DNA of 23,415 nt from Clostridia bacterium (GCA_017960705.1 JAGCYR010000090.1:1-23415); one strand, 5' to 3'. Shown: positions 13,524 to 22,980, counted from the first letter of the stretch. The notes: generated from the letters alone by a model not told the origin. A program made the numbers and translations.

Positions 13524-14671
13524 TCCGCTTTCCCCTCCTCTCCCTCGTAGTAGCGATAACAGGTCACCACGTGCGTCGGCGACAGACTCACCTCAACGGG
13601 GTATTCGCCCGCGCAGCGCTCGAGGCACTGCTCGCAGCGGTCCTTGAAATAGCAGTAGTCCGGCATATTGACCGGGTTCGGCACCTTGCCGGGGATCGAA
13701 TAGAGCTTCTCGACCTTCTTGCCGACGACGGGTTTCGACGCCATCAGCCCGACGGTGTAGGGGTGCGCCGGGTGCGCGAAGATCTCCTCTGCGGTGCCCT
13801 TTTCGACGATCTTGCCCGCGTACATGACCACGACGTAGTCCGCCATCTCAGCGATGACGCCGAGGTCGTGGGTGATGAACATGATCGAGCTGTTGATCCG
13901 ATCCTTCAGATCGCGGAGCAGGTCGAGGATCTGCGCCTGAATGGTCACGTCGAGCGCCGTGGTCGGCTCGTCTGCGATGATCAGTTTCGGGTTGCAGGCG
14001 AGCGCCATCGCGATCACGACTCTCTGCCGCATACCGCCCGACAGTTCGTGGGGGTACATCCGGTAGACGCCCTCGCTGTTGGCGATGCCCACCATTTCGA
14101 GCAGCTCGATGGTCCGCGCCTTGATCTCCTCGGGCGTCATTTCTTTGTTGTGGAGCTCGAGGACCTCGTTGATCTGGTTGCCGATCTTGAACACGGGGTT
14201 CAGGCTGGTCATCGGCTCCTGGAAGATCATCGCGATCTGGTTGCCGCGCAGATGTTCCATCACCTGCATCGGGGTCTTCGCGATGTCGTACGCCTTGTCG
14301 CCGAGATTGAAGCGGATCTCGCCCTCGACGATCTGCCCCTGCGGACGCTGGAGCAGCTGCATGATCGAGAGACTGGTCACACTCTTGCCGCAGCCCGATT
14401 CGCCCACCACGCCGACGGTCTTGCCCTCGGGGATCTCGAACGAAATGCCGTCGACCGAACGCACCACGCCCACGTCGGTAAAGAAGCAGGTGTGCAGGTT
14501 CTCGATCTCGACCACGTTCGAGGGGTCTTTCATTTGCGTCAGGTACTCTTCTTCGGGAACGTTCTTTCTCTTATGCTGTTTTTCAAGCGCGTCGGTGATC
14601 CTGCGGTTCTCGCGGGAGATTCGCCGGGATTCCTTTGCGGAAAGATACCCTTCGGCTTTGTTCTTTGCCAT
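13520..14671 (-). CDS. oppD: Oligopeptide/dipeptide ABC transporter ATPase OppD
   Basis: A 383-residue cytoplasmic ATPase that pairs with OppF to drive peptide uptake. Walker A GESGCGKS (90-97), Q-loop in MIFQEPMTSLNP, signature LSGGMRQR (210-217), Walker B LIIADEPTTALD, H-loop ITHDLGVIAEM, and the OppD/DppD C-terminal region with three Cys (YFKDRCEQCLERC) thought to bind an iron-sulfur cluster in some members. A basic, helical N-terminal extension of about 50 residues (SAKESRRISRENRR) precedes the usual start of the domain. AAGGAGGG precedes the ATG. It starts 13 bp after oppC ends and overlaps oppF by 4 nt. Confidence 0.95.
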   Translation of the reverse strand: MAKNKAEGYLSAKESRRISRENRRITDALEKQHKRKNVPEEEYLTQMKDPSNVVEIENLHTCFFTDVGVVRSVDGISFEIPEGKTVGVVGESGCGKSVTSLSIMQLLQRPQGQIVEGEIRFNLGDKAYDIAKTPMQVMEHLRGNQIAMIFQEPMTSLNPVFKIGNQINEVLELHNKEMTPEEIKARTIELLEMVGIANSEGVYRMYPHELSGGMRQRVVIAMALACNPKLIIADEPTTALDVTIQAQILDLLRDLKDRINSSIMFITHDLGVIAEMADYVVVMYAGKIVEKGTAEEIFAHPAHPYTVGLMASKPVVGKKVEKLYSIPGKVPNPVNMPDYCYFKDRCEQCLERCAGEYPVEVSLSPTHVVTCYRYYEGEEGKAE

Positions 14672-14684
14672 TTTCTCTCCCTCC

Positions 14685-16301
14685 TTACCGCTTCATCTTC
14701 GGGTCGAACGCGTCGCGCAGACCGTCGCCGAGAATATTGAACGCCAGAACCGTCAGCAGCAGAAGCGTGCCGGCGGGGATCCAGATGAACCAGTAGTTGG
14801 TCAGAACGTAGGTGTCGTTGACGTCGTTGATGATATTGCCCCAGGACGCGAACGGGAACCGCACGCCGAGCCCGAGGAACGAGAGCGTCGCCTCGATCAG
14901 GATCGTGCTGCCGAGACCCATCGTGCAGGAGACGATCAGCTGCGGGATGACGTTCGGGACCAGATGTTTGAAGATGCGGCGACGCACGCTGAGTCCGCAC
15001 GCCTCGGTCGCGGTCATGAATTCCTGCTCACGGAGCGAGAGGATCTGACCTCTGACCAGCCGCGCGATGCCCGCCCAGCCGAGGACGCCGAGGATCAGCA
15101 TCAGGTAGAGCATACGGATCTTCGGCGGGACGCCCATCCCGTCCATCGCGGCGCCGATGATGATGAAGATCGGCAGGGAAGGGATGCAGTAGAAGATATC
15201 GACGATCCGCATGATGAGGTTGTCGACCCATCCGCCGAAGTAACCCGAAATACCGCCGAGGATAACGCCGAGCACCGTCGAGATGATCTCGACGACGAAG
15301 CCGATGATCAGCGACACGCGTCCGCCGTACATCAGACGGGTCAGCATATCCATTCCGTAGCCGTCGGTGCCGAGCCAATGCGCCTTGCTCGGAGCGGAGT
15401 AGGTATCGTAGATCCGGCTCTCCTGTTCCTGACGGATGTTCCAGACGCCGTTGCTCCGGTTCAGAGTGAAGAAATATTCGAGGGTGACGCCCTCCTCTTC
15501 GGTCGGGATCTCGAGGACCGCCTCGCCCGCCGATTTGTTCGCCTTGATGATCTCGATGATCTGTTCCTTGAACTCACGCGTCAAAAACACGTCGGGCATC
15601 AGCGCCTGCACGATATACCGGCTGATATAGCCGATCTCGTTGCCGTTCAGCGTGATGACGCCGTCGTCCCCGATCTGATAGACATCGGTCGATCCCTCGG
15701 GCGTGAAGGACGGCGCGTGGGTCGCAAACGCACGCAGGGCGGCGAATGTGAACGGGAAACTCGCGGTAAACGACTTGTCGCTGAAACTGAGAATATCCTT
15801 GAACGCGATGCTGACCAGCGTATCGGAGCCGCCCGTAGTCTCGTAGACGATGCAGAAATCATTGCCTTCGGCGTCGAACCGATAGGTCTTACCGTCCGAC
15901 TCGAACGCGGTCAGCCCTTTGGATTCCGCGTCCAGAAATCACGCCTGCGCCATCCCGTTGAAGGACTGCCCGGGAGCGGTCGAGAAGCGGTATTCGACGT
16001 TCTCGGTCGCAGAAGCGTACTGCTTTTTCAGGATCGTGGTGCGGTAGAATAGCTGATCCTCGTCGTAGGGAGAGACCAGCCCGCCGACAAACGAGAAGAG
16101 GAACATCGCGATCAGAACGAAAAGTCCCACCATCGCGAGCCGGTTGCGGAAGAAACGCTTGGCGACCATCATCCCGGGGGACAGGACCTTGACCCGGCGG
16201 TCGTCGTTCAGAGAATACTGTTCTTCGGAGGAAGCCGCGGTTTCGGGTGCGTCGTTTTCGACTTTCACTTCGAGCTCGTCGTTTTGATTTTCGTTTTTCA
16301 T
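14685..16301 (-). pseudogene. oppC: Peptide ABC transporter permease OppC, interrupted by one in-frame TGA
   Basis: From the ATG at 16301 (AGGAGG upstream) to the stop at 14685-14687 the frame is open for 538 codons except for one TGA at 15939-15941 (codon 121, between GMAQA and FLDAES). I translated the whole stretch 15612-15938 and found no other stop and no frame change. The N-terminal part has the first membrane segment (about 55-77). An unusually long outside domain follows (about 78-305). The rest is a normal OppC permease: GTDGYGMDMLTRLMYGGRVSL, five membrane segments, and the EAA loop around ATEACGLSVRRRIFKHLVPN. A single G-to-A change of a TGG (Trp) codon would explain the TGA. It may be a genuine nonsense mutation or a sequencing error. 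A GTG at 15611 could only give the C-terminal part. Confidence 0.88.
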
Positions 16302-16319
16302 TTGGGCGTTCCTCCTTTC

Positions 16320-17312
16320 TTACGAGATGCGCACGCGCGGGTCGACCACGGCGTACAGGACGTCCGCGATCAGGTTGCCGAGCAGGGTCAGAATGGCGAG
16401 GAAGGTCATATAAAACATCGAGAAGGGAATGTCGCCCGCCACCATCGCGTGGTAGGAGGTGTAGCCGATGCCGGGGATCGAGAAGAGCGTCTCGGTGATC
16501 AGCGCCCCCGAGAACAGTCCGGGAAGCGAGCCGCCGATGATGGTCACGAGCGGGATCAGGGTGTTGCGGAACGCGTGATGGTAGATCACCTTGCGCTCCG
16601 ACAGCCCCTTGGCGCGCGCCGTGCGGATATAGTCGGCGTTCAGGACCTCGAGCATATTGGTACGGGTGTAGCGCATCAGGGAACCGATGCTGACGACCAC
16701 CAGCGTCGTGATGGGCAGCACCAGGTGCTTCGCCTTATCGAAGAACTTGCCGATGGCGTCGAGCTGGTTATAGTCGCGCCCGACAAGCCCGAACAGGTCG
16801 AACCAGCCGAGCTTGACGCTGAACAGCAGTTTGAGCAGCGACGCGAAGAAGAAGACGGGGAGCGAAATGCCCGCCAGAGCGATGACCGAGATGGTGTAGT
16901 CGGCGCCCGAATACTGTTTTCTCGCCGCGATGACGCCGAGCGGGATCGCGATAAGCAACTCCAGCACCATCGAGATCGCGCCCATCATAAAGGAGAGCCA
17001 GACGGTACTCTGGAACTTCTCGGTCACCGGGACCGTATAGAACCACGAATCGCCGAATTCGCCGCGGATCGCGTTGCCCGCCCAATGGAAGAAGCCCGGG
17101 ATGATCCCCCGGTCCATGCCGTAGGTCGCGTTCAGCTGCGTCATCCATTCCTCAAACGGTTTGGAATTGGGCTGCATCGATTTCTGCATCGCGATCGCCT
17201 CGACGTACGACGTCGGCAGGCAGCGCAGGATCGTATAGATGATCAGCGCCACGAAGACCAGGATCACGATCGAGATCAGCAGTCGTTTGACGATAAATTT
17301 CAGGGTACTCAA
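16320..17312 (-). CDS. oppB: Peptide ABC transporter permease OppB
   Basis: A 330-residue inner-membrane permease forming half of the peptide channel with OppC. It starts with TTG at 17312, supported by AGGAGG 8 nt upstream. The N-terminus FIVKRLLISIVILVFVALII is the first membrane segment. The family's large outer loop follows (about 35-100), then five further membrane segments. The EAA loop that contacts the ATPases is seen in RTNMLEVLNADYIRTARAKG and the following FRNTLIP. The PGIGY and DIP motifs near the end are also typical. It follows oppA after 188 bp containing a stem-loop and precedes oppC by 18 bp. Confidence 0.95.
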   Translation of the reverse strand: MSTLKFIVKRLLISIVILVFVALIIYTILRCLPTSYVEAIAMQKSMQPNSKPFEEWMTQLNATYGMDRGIIPGFFHWAGNAIRGEFGDSWFYTVPVTEKFQSTVWLSFMMGAISMVLELLIAIPLGVIAARKQYSGADYTISVIALAGISLPVFFFASLLKLLFSVKLGWFDLFGLVGRDYNQLDAIGKFFDKAKHLVLPITTLVVVSIGSLMRYTRTNMLEVLNADYIRTARAKGLSERKVIYHHAFRNTLIPLVTIIGGSLPGLFSGALITETLFSIPGIGYTSYHAMVAGDIPFSMFYMTFLAILTLLGNLIADVLYAVVDPRVRIS

Positions 17313-17413
17313 AATGTGTCCTCCTAACCCGTTTTTCCCATCGAATAGCGACTCCTCCCCCGTCGGCGGAGGCGTTATTCCGTAAGAAAAACCGCTCTAT
17401 TATAAAAGGCAAT

Positions 17414-17445
17414 TCCTGCTCCGCGTTTTGAGGCGCGGAGCAGGA
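17414..17445 (-). terminator. Intercistronic stem-loop between oppA and oppB
   Basis: A perfect 12-bp stem TCCTGCTCCGCG/CGCGGAGCAGGA with an 8-nt loop, 55 bp after the oppA stop. On the minus strand it is followed by ATTGCCTTTT, a poor T-run, so it is more likely a partial terminator or transcript-stabilising element that lets oppA be made in excess over the membrane subunits. The plus-strand side has a better T-run (TTTTTCC). Confidence 0.7.
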
Positions 17446-17500
17446 GTTTTTCCTTTGAGATTGCAAGGTGCAAACAAAGGATGCCGGGGTCTTGCGCGAA

Positions 17501-19756
17501 TTACTTGCGCACCGTGTTCTCGATCTTCGCCATCCAGCCGTAGAAGGTGGTGATGTCGGGGGTCACGGAGTCAAGGTTGACGCGCTCGGTGCTGAAGATG
17601 ATCGCGTTCTGCCGCTGATAGGTCGGGATCTCGACCGCCCAGTCGATGATGATGTCAAGGCACTGCTTGTACATCGCTTTTCTCGACGCCTGGTTGGTGG
17701 TTCCGCGAGCCGCAAGGATCAGACGGTTGAGTTCGGCGTCGGCGATCTGATACTGATAGTTCGAACCGCCGGCAGCGTTCTCATCGTCGCCCGAGAAGTA
17801 GATCTGATACATATCGGGATCGACCGAAGCGCCCCAAGCAGCGCACCAGATAGCAACCTGGTTGGCCTTCAGAGCGGTCCAGAGTTCGCTCGAGTTGGTG
17901 AGGTCCTTGATCTTCAGCGTGATGCCGATGGTCTTGAGGGCCTTGGAAGCCTCGTCGAGGATCATGAAGGACGGGTGGTCGCCGGTACCGTCGGCGGGGA
18001 TCCACGCCTCGTATTCAAGAGACGCGCCCGTGGGAGCGGCGGTGAACTTGCCGGTAGCCTCATCCCAGGTGTAACCGGCGGCGATGAAGAAGGTCTTCGC
18101 ACCTTCGAGAGCGGCGGCGTACTTCTGCTCGGCGGTCATGCCGGAGGTGTACAGCGCCTCACCCTGCGCGTTCTTCGAGAAGGCGACTTCGTAGCCTTCG
18201 TCGGTCGCCTGCGGGGCAGCCCAGGAGGTGTTGGAGATCGGGTAGTTGATGACCGAAGCGCGATCGCCGTAGTAGGAGTCGACCGAGAGTTCTCTGTAAA
18301 CCGAGAAGATCGTGCCGAACGCTTTACGGAGGTTCTTGGACGCATCGGAGGCACGTTCGCCGCCGACGTTCAGGACGGTCGCGCACATACCGATATAACC
18401 GTAGCCGAGGTTGTCGACCGTGTTGACGGTGATCTTCGAGCCGTTCAGGTTGCCGCCGTTGGCGTCCTGAATCTGCTTGATGGTCTTGGTCGAGAACGAA
18501 GGATCGGTGATATCGATGGTGCCGGTGATGACGCCGTTGGTCTTGTCGTCATCGGTCATGCACTGCTGGAAGTTGATATACTTGGTCTTGGGAGCGCCCT
18601 TGAAATAGAGCTCGTTCGCCTCGAAGTAAACGACGCCGTCTTTGAACTTGTTGAACTTGTACGGACCGGCGCCCATCGGCTTCGTGGTCTTCGCACGGAC
18701 CGAGGAGAGGTCGCCCTTGTCAAATCCGAACTTGTTGTTGTCGTAGTCGTACTTCGCGGTGTTGCCGTAGTAGTGCATCGGGGTGATAGACACGCCGAGC
18801 TGATAGATCGCGGTCGCGTCGACCTTGGTGGTGGTGATGGTCATGCTGTACTGACCGGTCTTGACGATACCGGAGATGTTGGCGGCGGTCTCACCGAAGG
18901 TGATCGCCTTGGTGGAGTAGGCGTCAAGGCCGGGGAACAGATCGTCAACCGAAGAACCGGCGTTCTCGGTGTTGATCATGTCCGCAACGGCAGCTCCGTA
19001 CTCAGCTTCCAGCGCGTCGGCAAAGTCTTTCATCACGCCGTTTTCGGCAACCTCGAAGCCCCAAGCGCCCGCGCAGTCGGAGACCGAGATGGTCTCGTCG
19101 TCGTAGGCGGCTCTGACGTACGCAACGATCTCTTCCGCAAGGGCGAGGGTCGCGGCGTCGTACTTGGTCCAGAACGTGGTCTGCTCATTGGCAGTCCAGT
19201 AGGTGTAGTCGGTGTTCTCTCTGCCGGCGGCGTAGACCAGGTTCAGGAGAGTATCCATACCCGCGCGGTATTCCTTCATACCCTTGATCGGAAGAGCGAA
19301 GAAGGTGGAGGAACCGTCGTAGGTCGGGTCGGACAGAACGTACATCGTGAAGATGACGTCGTCGATCGTGAGCGGCGTGCCGTCCGAGAACTTCAGATCC
19401 TGACGGAGCGTGAAGGCGTAGTCAACCGTTCCGTCCTGATTCTCGGTGATCGTCAGATTCGCGGGACCGTAGTAGGTGTACTCGGTGCCGTTGTAGGCGA
19501 TCTTTTCACCTTCGATACCCTTCAGAATGACGTTGCCCTGACGGTCCGAGGTCAGAAGCGACAGCTGCGTCATCTGATAGACGTCGGCGTCGTACGCGGT
19601 CTCGGAGAAGAAGGGCGAGAACTTCTCGTTGAAGGGCGAATACCCGACGACGAGCGTCTCGGAGCGGCTCGGATTCTTCTTACCGCAGGACGCGAACACC
19701 GCGACCAGCATAACGGCGAGAAGAAGGAGCGCAAGGATGCGAGTTGTCTTTTTCAT
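17501..19756 (-). CDS. oppA: Peptide-binding lipoprotein, ABC transporter solute-binding protein family 5
   Basis: A 751-residue extracellular lipoprotein that captures peptides for OppBCDF. The signal peptide (about 1-23) ends in the lipobox VFASC with lipidated Cys24. AAAAGGAG precedes the ATG. Family 5 features: LVVGYSPFNEKFSPFF at the mature N-terminus, YAFTLRQDLKFSDGTPLTIDDVIFT (about 115-140), and the C-terminal domain with AIWCAAWGASVDPDMYQIYF and YQIADAELNRLILAARG. At 751 residues it is about 200 longer than typical OppA; much of the excess lies between about 165 and 330. It is the first transporter gene after orf179 and is separated from oppB by a stem-loop. Actual substrate size or class cannot be read from the sequence. 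Confidence 0.93.
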   Translation of the reverse strand: MKKTTRILALLLLAVMLVAVFASCGKKNPSRSETLVVGYSPFNEKFSPFFSETAYDADVYQMTQLSLLTSDRQGNVILKGIEGEKIAYNGTEYTYYGPANLTITENQDGTVDYAFTLRQDLKFSDGTPLTIDDVIFTMYVLSDPTYDGSSTFFALPIKGMKEYRAGMDTLLNLVYAAGRENTDYTYWTANEQTTFWTKYDAATLALAEEIVAYVRAAYDDETISVSDCAGAWGFEVAENGVMKDFADALEAEYGAAVADMINTENAGSSVDDLFPGLDAYSTKAITFGETAANISGIVKTGQYSMTITTTKVDATAIYQLGVSITPMHYYGNTAKYDYDNNKFGFDKGDLSSVRAKTTKPMGAGPYKFNKFKDGVVYFEANELYFKGAPKTKYINFQQCMTDDDKTNGVITGTIDITDPSFSTKTIKQIQDANGGNLNGSKITVNTVDNLGYGYIGMCATVLNVGGERASDASKNLRKAFGTIFSVYRELSVDSYYGDRASVINYPISNTSWAAPQATDEGYEVAFSKNAQGEALYTSGMTAEQKYAAALEGAKTFFIAAGYTWDEATGKFTAAPTGASLEYEAWIPADGTGDHPSFMILDEASKALKTIGITLKIKDLTNSSELWTALKANQVAIWCAAWGASVDPDMYQIYFSGDDENAAGGSNYQYQIADAELNRLILAARGTTNQASRKAMYKQCLDIIIDWAVEIPTYQRQNAIIFSTERVNLDSVTPDITTFYGWMAKIENTVRK

Positions 19757-19830
19757 AGTTTTTTCTCCTTTTTAAATTTGGTTTCCTTTCCTTTATTTTT
19801 TAACCGTGTCGCCACGAATTAAAAACGTGA

Positions 19831-20370
19831 TCAGGGAAGCTCGATCCATTTTCCCCGCCGAAGCGTGAAAAAGAGGAGCAAAGCGCCAAGAGCCGAGAGG
19901 GCGGGGCAGAACAGACGGACCAGCGTAAGACCGTCGGGGGACAGCCCCTTGACGAAATAACAGATAGTCTCGCAGATCAGAGTCACCGCGGAGAGGGAGG
20001 CGAGTACGATACTCTTGACCGGCAGCGAACCCACCGTCGCGCGGTAGACGTACGCCCGGAGCTCCGACGCGTGCGCGAAGATCCGGCAAATCGCCCAAGA
20101 AACGATAAGAGAAGCGATCAACTGTAAAGCCCACGGGATCAGGGTCAGGGGCGTGCGGCTGATCTCGGTCGGGGGCAGGCACTCGGGGACGACCGTCGCC
20201 AGAAGCGAGAGAAGCCCGCAGAGCACGACCGACGCGAGGTAGATCCGCCGTTTCCGGGGCTCGCCGTCAAAGCCGTAGCGCTTTCCTGTATAAATATACT
20301 TTCCGTCGGCGTCCATCCGGAAATCGTCGAGATAGGCGCGCCAGCGGTAGTGATTCTTTTTATCAGACAT
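19831..20370 (-). CDS. Four-pass membrane protein, first gene of the opp operon
   Basis: A 179-residue protein. Residues 1-41 are polar, with RWRAYLDDFRMDADGKYIYTGKRY split around acidic and aromatic residues. Four hydrophobic segments follow (about 44-61, 76-97, 118-138, 150-168), and a short basic tail. The ATG at 20370 has AAGGAA 6 nt upstream. No family recognised. It lies 74 bp upstream of oppA with no terminator between them and is directly behind a perfect promoter, so it is co-transcribed with the transporter. A role in the transporter's assembly or regulation is possible but not shown. Confidence 0.7.
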   Translation of the reverse strand: MSDKKNHYRWRAYLDDFRMDADGKYIYTGKRYGFDGEPRKRRIYLASVVLCGLLSLLATVVPECLPPTEISRTPLTLIPWALQLIASLIVSWAICRIFAHASELRAYVYRATVGSLPVKSIVLASLSAVTLICETICYFVKGLSPDGLTLVRLFCPALSALGALLLFFTLRRGKWIELP

Positions 20371-20538
20371 TTCGTTTCCTTATCCGGCGGGGGGCGGTCG
20401 GGACGCCTTTTCCCGGCGGTGCGAAAAAGAGGCGCGTCGCTAAACCCGCAAACTGCGGAAAAAACAAAGTGATATTCCGTATTTTTCGTCCGGGGAGACC
20501 CCCGTATTCGTCAAAACGGAACCCTTTCTTTTTTCGAT

Positions 20539-20567
20539 ATTATAGCATAATCCTTGATAAATGTCAA
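20539..20567 (-). promoter_or_regulatory. Perfect-consensus promoter of the orf179-opp operon
   Basis: Minus strand TTGACA (20562-20567), 17-nt spacer, TATAAT (20539-20544). The transcript starts near 20532, leaving a leader of about 160 nt before the ATG at 20370. The leader has short hairpins (for example CCGCA-GTT-TGCGG near 20450-20463) but I recognise no riboswitch. Apart from this promoter and the terminator-like stem at 20710-20732, the gap 20371-20752 shows nothing else. Confidence 0.9.
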
Positions 20568-20709
20568 TAAAAACGCCGAAAAAACTGGCGAAAGATTGTA
20601 ACAGTCATACAAAAAATGCATAAATATTGATTTTTCTCTATCACTTGAATAAATGGCAAATATTCCTCCCGGAAAACATCCTTTTTCACTTTTCTCCCCA
20701 TACAAATAA

Positions 20710-20732
20710 CCCCCCGGCGATTCGCCGGGGGG
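20710..20732 (-). terminator. Stem-loop after the HD-GYP gene
   Basis: A perfect 10-bp GC stem CCCCCCGGCG/CGCCGGGGGG with a 3-nt loop, 20 bp past the HD-GYP stop. The minus-strand tail TTATTTGTAT is only moderately T-rich. Likely terminator. Confidence 0.75.
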
Positions 20733-20752
20733 AAGATATTGTGCGGGGTGTA

Positions 20753-22108
20753 TCACGCCGTCGGTTTGAGCGACTCTGCGATCAGCTCGTAGCGCAGCTC
20801 CTCCGCGATCCGCATGATCTCGGGATCGAAGTGCGTGCCGCTCTCCGCCATCATGGTATCGAGGGCGAGGTCGGGCGAGATCGACGATTTGTAAACGCGG
20901 AAGGACACAAGCGCGTCGAAGACGTCCGCGACCGCCATGATCCGGGCGGACAGAGGGATGTTTTCTCCCGCCAACCCGTCAGGGTAGCCCTTGCCGTCCC
21001 AGCGTTCGTGGTGCGAAACGGCGATCTCCTCCGCGGTCTTTAAGAAAAGCGGATCGTTCAGTTTCGCGAACAGTTTGCCAATCATTTTGCCGCCGCGCGC
21101 GGCGTGGGTCTTCATAACCTCGAACTCCTCCGGGGTCAGCTTCGCGGGTTTCAGGAGGATGGCGTCCGAAATGACGATCTTTCCGACGTCGTGCAGCGGC
21201 GCGGCGTTCTCGATCCGGTCGACGTCTTCGGGGGTGAGTTTATCGCGGAAAACGGGATCCTCCAGCATTTTGGAGGCGATCATCGAGACGTACTTTTTGG
21301 TGCGGATCACGTGTTCGCCGGTCCCTGCGTCCCGCGTTTCGATCAGGGTGGCGAGGGTCTCGACGACGTGGCTCTGCACCGAGTAGCGCCGTTCCATTTC
21401 CTCCTGCCGCTGCCCCGAGAGTTCGAGCTGCTTATCGAGCATTCTGCGGTTGCGGCGGTTGACCGACGCGGCGAGCACTCCGATCGCGAGCATAGAAAGC
21501 AGGCGGGGGACGACGTAGTGGGTGAACAGCTCGAACATCCGTTTCGGGGTGGCGAGTTCGACGCGCTCCGAGAGGGGGACGGTCTTCCCGGCGTCGGCGA
21601 TCCCCTTGAGCAGGTTGCGGTCGGGGGTCCCGAAGAAGAACGCGCCGTAGACGCTGACCGGAACCAGTATCAGGGCGGCGATCGCCGTTTCGACGATCAT
21701 TCGCCGGTTGCCCCGGTACTGCGCCGTCACGAGGATCGGAACGGTCAGAAGGATCGCGGCGTGGAACGAGAGCGCCACAGAGATCAGCCCGATGCCGAGC
21801 CAGGTCGGGATCAGCACCAGTACCCGGAAACGCCGGTTTTCGAGGATCGAGGGCGTTTTCTTTTTGATCACGTCGTGGAAAAAGAACACGGCGATCGGCA
21901 GAAGAAAGAGCGCGAACGCCGATACCGTACTCGGGATCAGGACCCGCATATCGATCTTGAACGTTCCGAGCAGGGTAAGCCCGAGCGTCGCGAGCGCCAG
22001 GATGCAGAGTACGGCAAGAAAGCTTAAATTGAAGCGGTTGGCGGTCACTTCACTTTCCAGAATCAGCGAGCGACCCGCCTCGTCGCGTGCGGTTTTTGCG
22101 CGATCCAT
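20753..22108 (-). CDS. Membrane-bound HD-GYP domain protein, probable cyclic-di-GMP phosphodiesterase
   Basis: A 451-residue protein. The ATG at 22108 is preceded by GAGAGGAGA; a longer reading to 22180 lacks that support. The N-terminal 220 residues hold about six hydrophobic segments (around 28-48, 56-76, 96-114, 117-129, 138-158, 196-215). A short coiled-coil linker follows (about 220-250). The HD-GYP domain spans about 248-445, with EHVIR (H266), HDVGK (306-310), KTH (H335), HHERWDGKGYPDGLAGENIP (366-385) and ADVFDAL (D395). These are the metal and substrate residues of the family, so it should be able to break down cyclic di-GMP or a related dinucleotide. It lies 59 bp after rhaD in the same direction, so the two may be co-transcribed. 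The signal sensed by the membrane part is unknown. Confidence 0.92.
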   Translation of the reverse strand: MDRAKTARDEAGRSLILESEVTANRFNLSFLAVLCILALATLGLTLLGTFKIDMRVLIPSTVSAFALFLLPIAVFFFHDVIKKKTPSILENRRFRVLVLIPTWLGIGLISVALSFHAAILLTVPILVTAQYRGNRRMIVETAIAALILVPVSVYGAFFFGTPDRNLLKGIADAGKTVPLSERVELATPKRMFELFTHYVVPRLLSMLAIGVLAASVNRRNRRMLDKQLELSGQRQEEMERRYSVQSHVVETLATLIETRDAGTGEHVIRTKKYVSMIASKMLEDPVFRDKLTPEDVDRIENAAPLHDVGKIVISDAILLKPAKLTPEEFEVMKTHAARGGKMIGKLFAKLNDPLFLKTAEEIAVSHHERWDGKGYPDGLAGENIPLSARIMAVADVFDALVSFRVYKSSISPDLALDTMMAESGTHFDPEIMRIAEELRYELIAESLKPTA

Positions 22109-22167
22109 GCGGTCTCCTCTCTCCCCGATTGCGGGGGAACGTTTGACGTCGTTTCGGTTTCGGGCGG

Positions 22168-22980
22168 TCAGTCCACCCAACCGTCCTTATAGGTCACGTT
22201 GAACGCCTTCGCGATCACTTTCAGATCCTCGTCGGTGATGGTCTGAAGGATCGGATGCGGCAGGGTCTTCATGTAGATCTCGGCGCCCTTTTCGGCGGTC
22301 TCGATCAACCCGAAGGTCTCGTCAAGGTCGGCGCCCGCGCCGTAGATGCCGTGCTGCGCCCCGACGACCAGTCGGAAGTCGTTCATCTTCTCCGCGGTGG
22401 CGATCCCGATCTCGGGCGTGCCGCAGAGCATCCAGGGGAGAACGCCGATCCCGTCGGGGAAGACCACCATGCACTCGGTGCAGGTGCGCCAGAGCGACCG
22501 GGTGAACTCGCGCTCGTCGAGCGAGTGGACGAAGGTCATGCAGAGCAGGTTGACGGGATGGCAGTGCATCACGACGCGGTTCTTCCGATTGACCTTCAGG
22601 CGGGCGATATGGCTCATCAGGTGCGCCGGCAGTTCGCTCGTGAACCGTCCGCCGTCCGCGTAGCCCCAGAGCAGTTCCGCCGTCACCCCGTCGGGGGCGA
22701 TCCGGATGATCCCCAGATTGTTTTCGGGGTCGTCCTCCACGTTCTTGAAATATTTGCCCGTCCCGGTCACAAGAAAGATCTTTCCCGCCAGCTCCTTCGC
22801 GTCGAAGCCGATCGGAATGGTGCGCTTCACCTTTTTCAAATCAAGGTACTTCGCAACCTCATTCTCGTCGAGCAGAAGCGAGACGTTCCCGCCGTTCCGC
22901 TCGTCCCAGCCCAGCCGGTACATATTGCTGATCGTCTTGCACATCTCCCGAAGGAAAGGACTCGTTTTTACGTCTTTCAT
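22168..22980 (-). CDS. rhaD: Rhamnulose-1-phosphate aldolase
   Basis: A 270-residue class II aldolase that splits L-rhamnulose 1-phosphate into dihydroxyacetone phosphate and L-lactaldehyde, the last step of the core rhamnose pathway. The sequence matches E. coli RhaD along its length: GWDERNGGN (24-32), VTGTGKYF (71-78), TSELPAH (E116, catalytic), VVMHCH (H139 and H141) and AQHGIYG (H210), the three zinc ligands, plus CMVVFPDGIGVLPWM and LDETFGLIETAEK. AAGGAG precedes the ATG. No rhaA or rhaB gene is visible in the window; they would have to lie elsewhere, possibly beyond the right end. A short hairpin CGGGG-TCAT-CCCCG (22997-23010) sits in the leader just before the ribosome binding site. 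Confidence 0.95.
   Translation of the reverse strand: MKDVKTSPFLREMCKTISNMYRLGWDERNGGNVSLLLDENEVAKYLDLKKVKRTIPIGFDAKELAGKIFLVTGTGKYFKNVEDDPENNLGIIRIAPDGVTAELLWGYADGGRFTSELPAHLMSHIARLKVNRKNRVVMHCHPVNLLCMTFVHSLDEREFTRSLWRTCTECMVVFPDGIGVLPWMLCGTPEIGIATAEKMNDFRLVVGAQHGIYGAGADLDETFGLIETAEKGAEIYMKTLPHPILQTITDEDLKVIAKAFNVTYKDGWVD

Noticed and set aside
15938..15942. TGA recoding as selenocysteine or a changed genetic code in oppC
   Set aside because: TGA ends several other genes in the window, no SECIS-like hairpin is evident after it, and permeases are not known selenoproteins; a point change from TGG is simpler.
13571..16052. Long plus-strand frames opposite the opp genes (also opposite oppA and HD-GYP)
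   Set aside because: They are the antisense shadow of GC-rich coding genes, rich in Arg, Asp and His, with no ribosome binding sites or recognisable domains.
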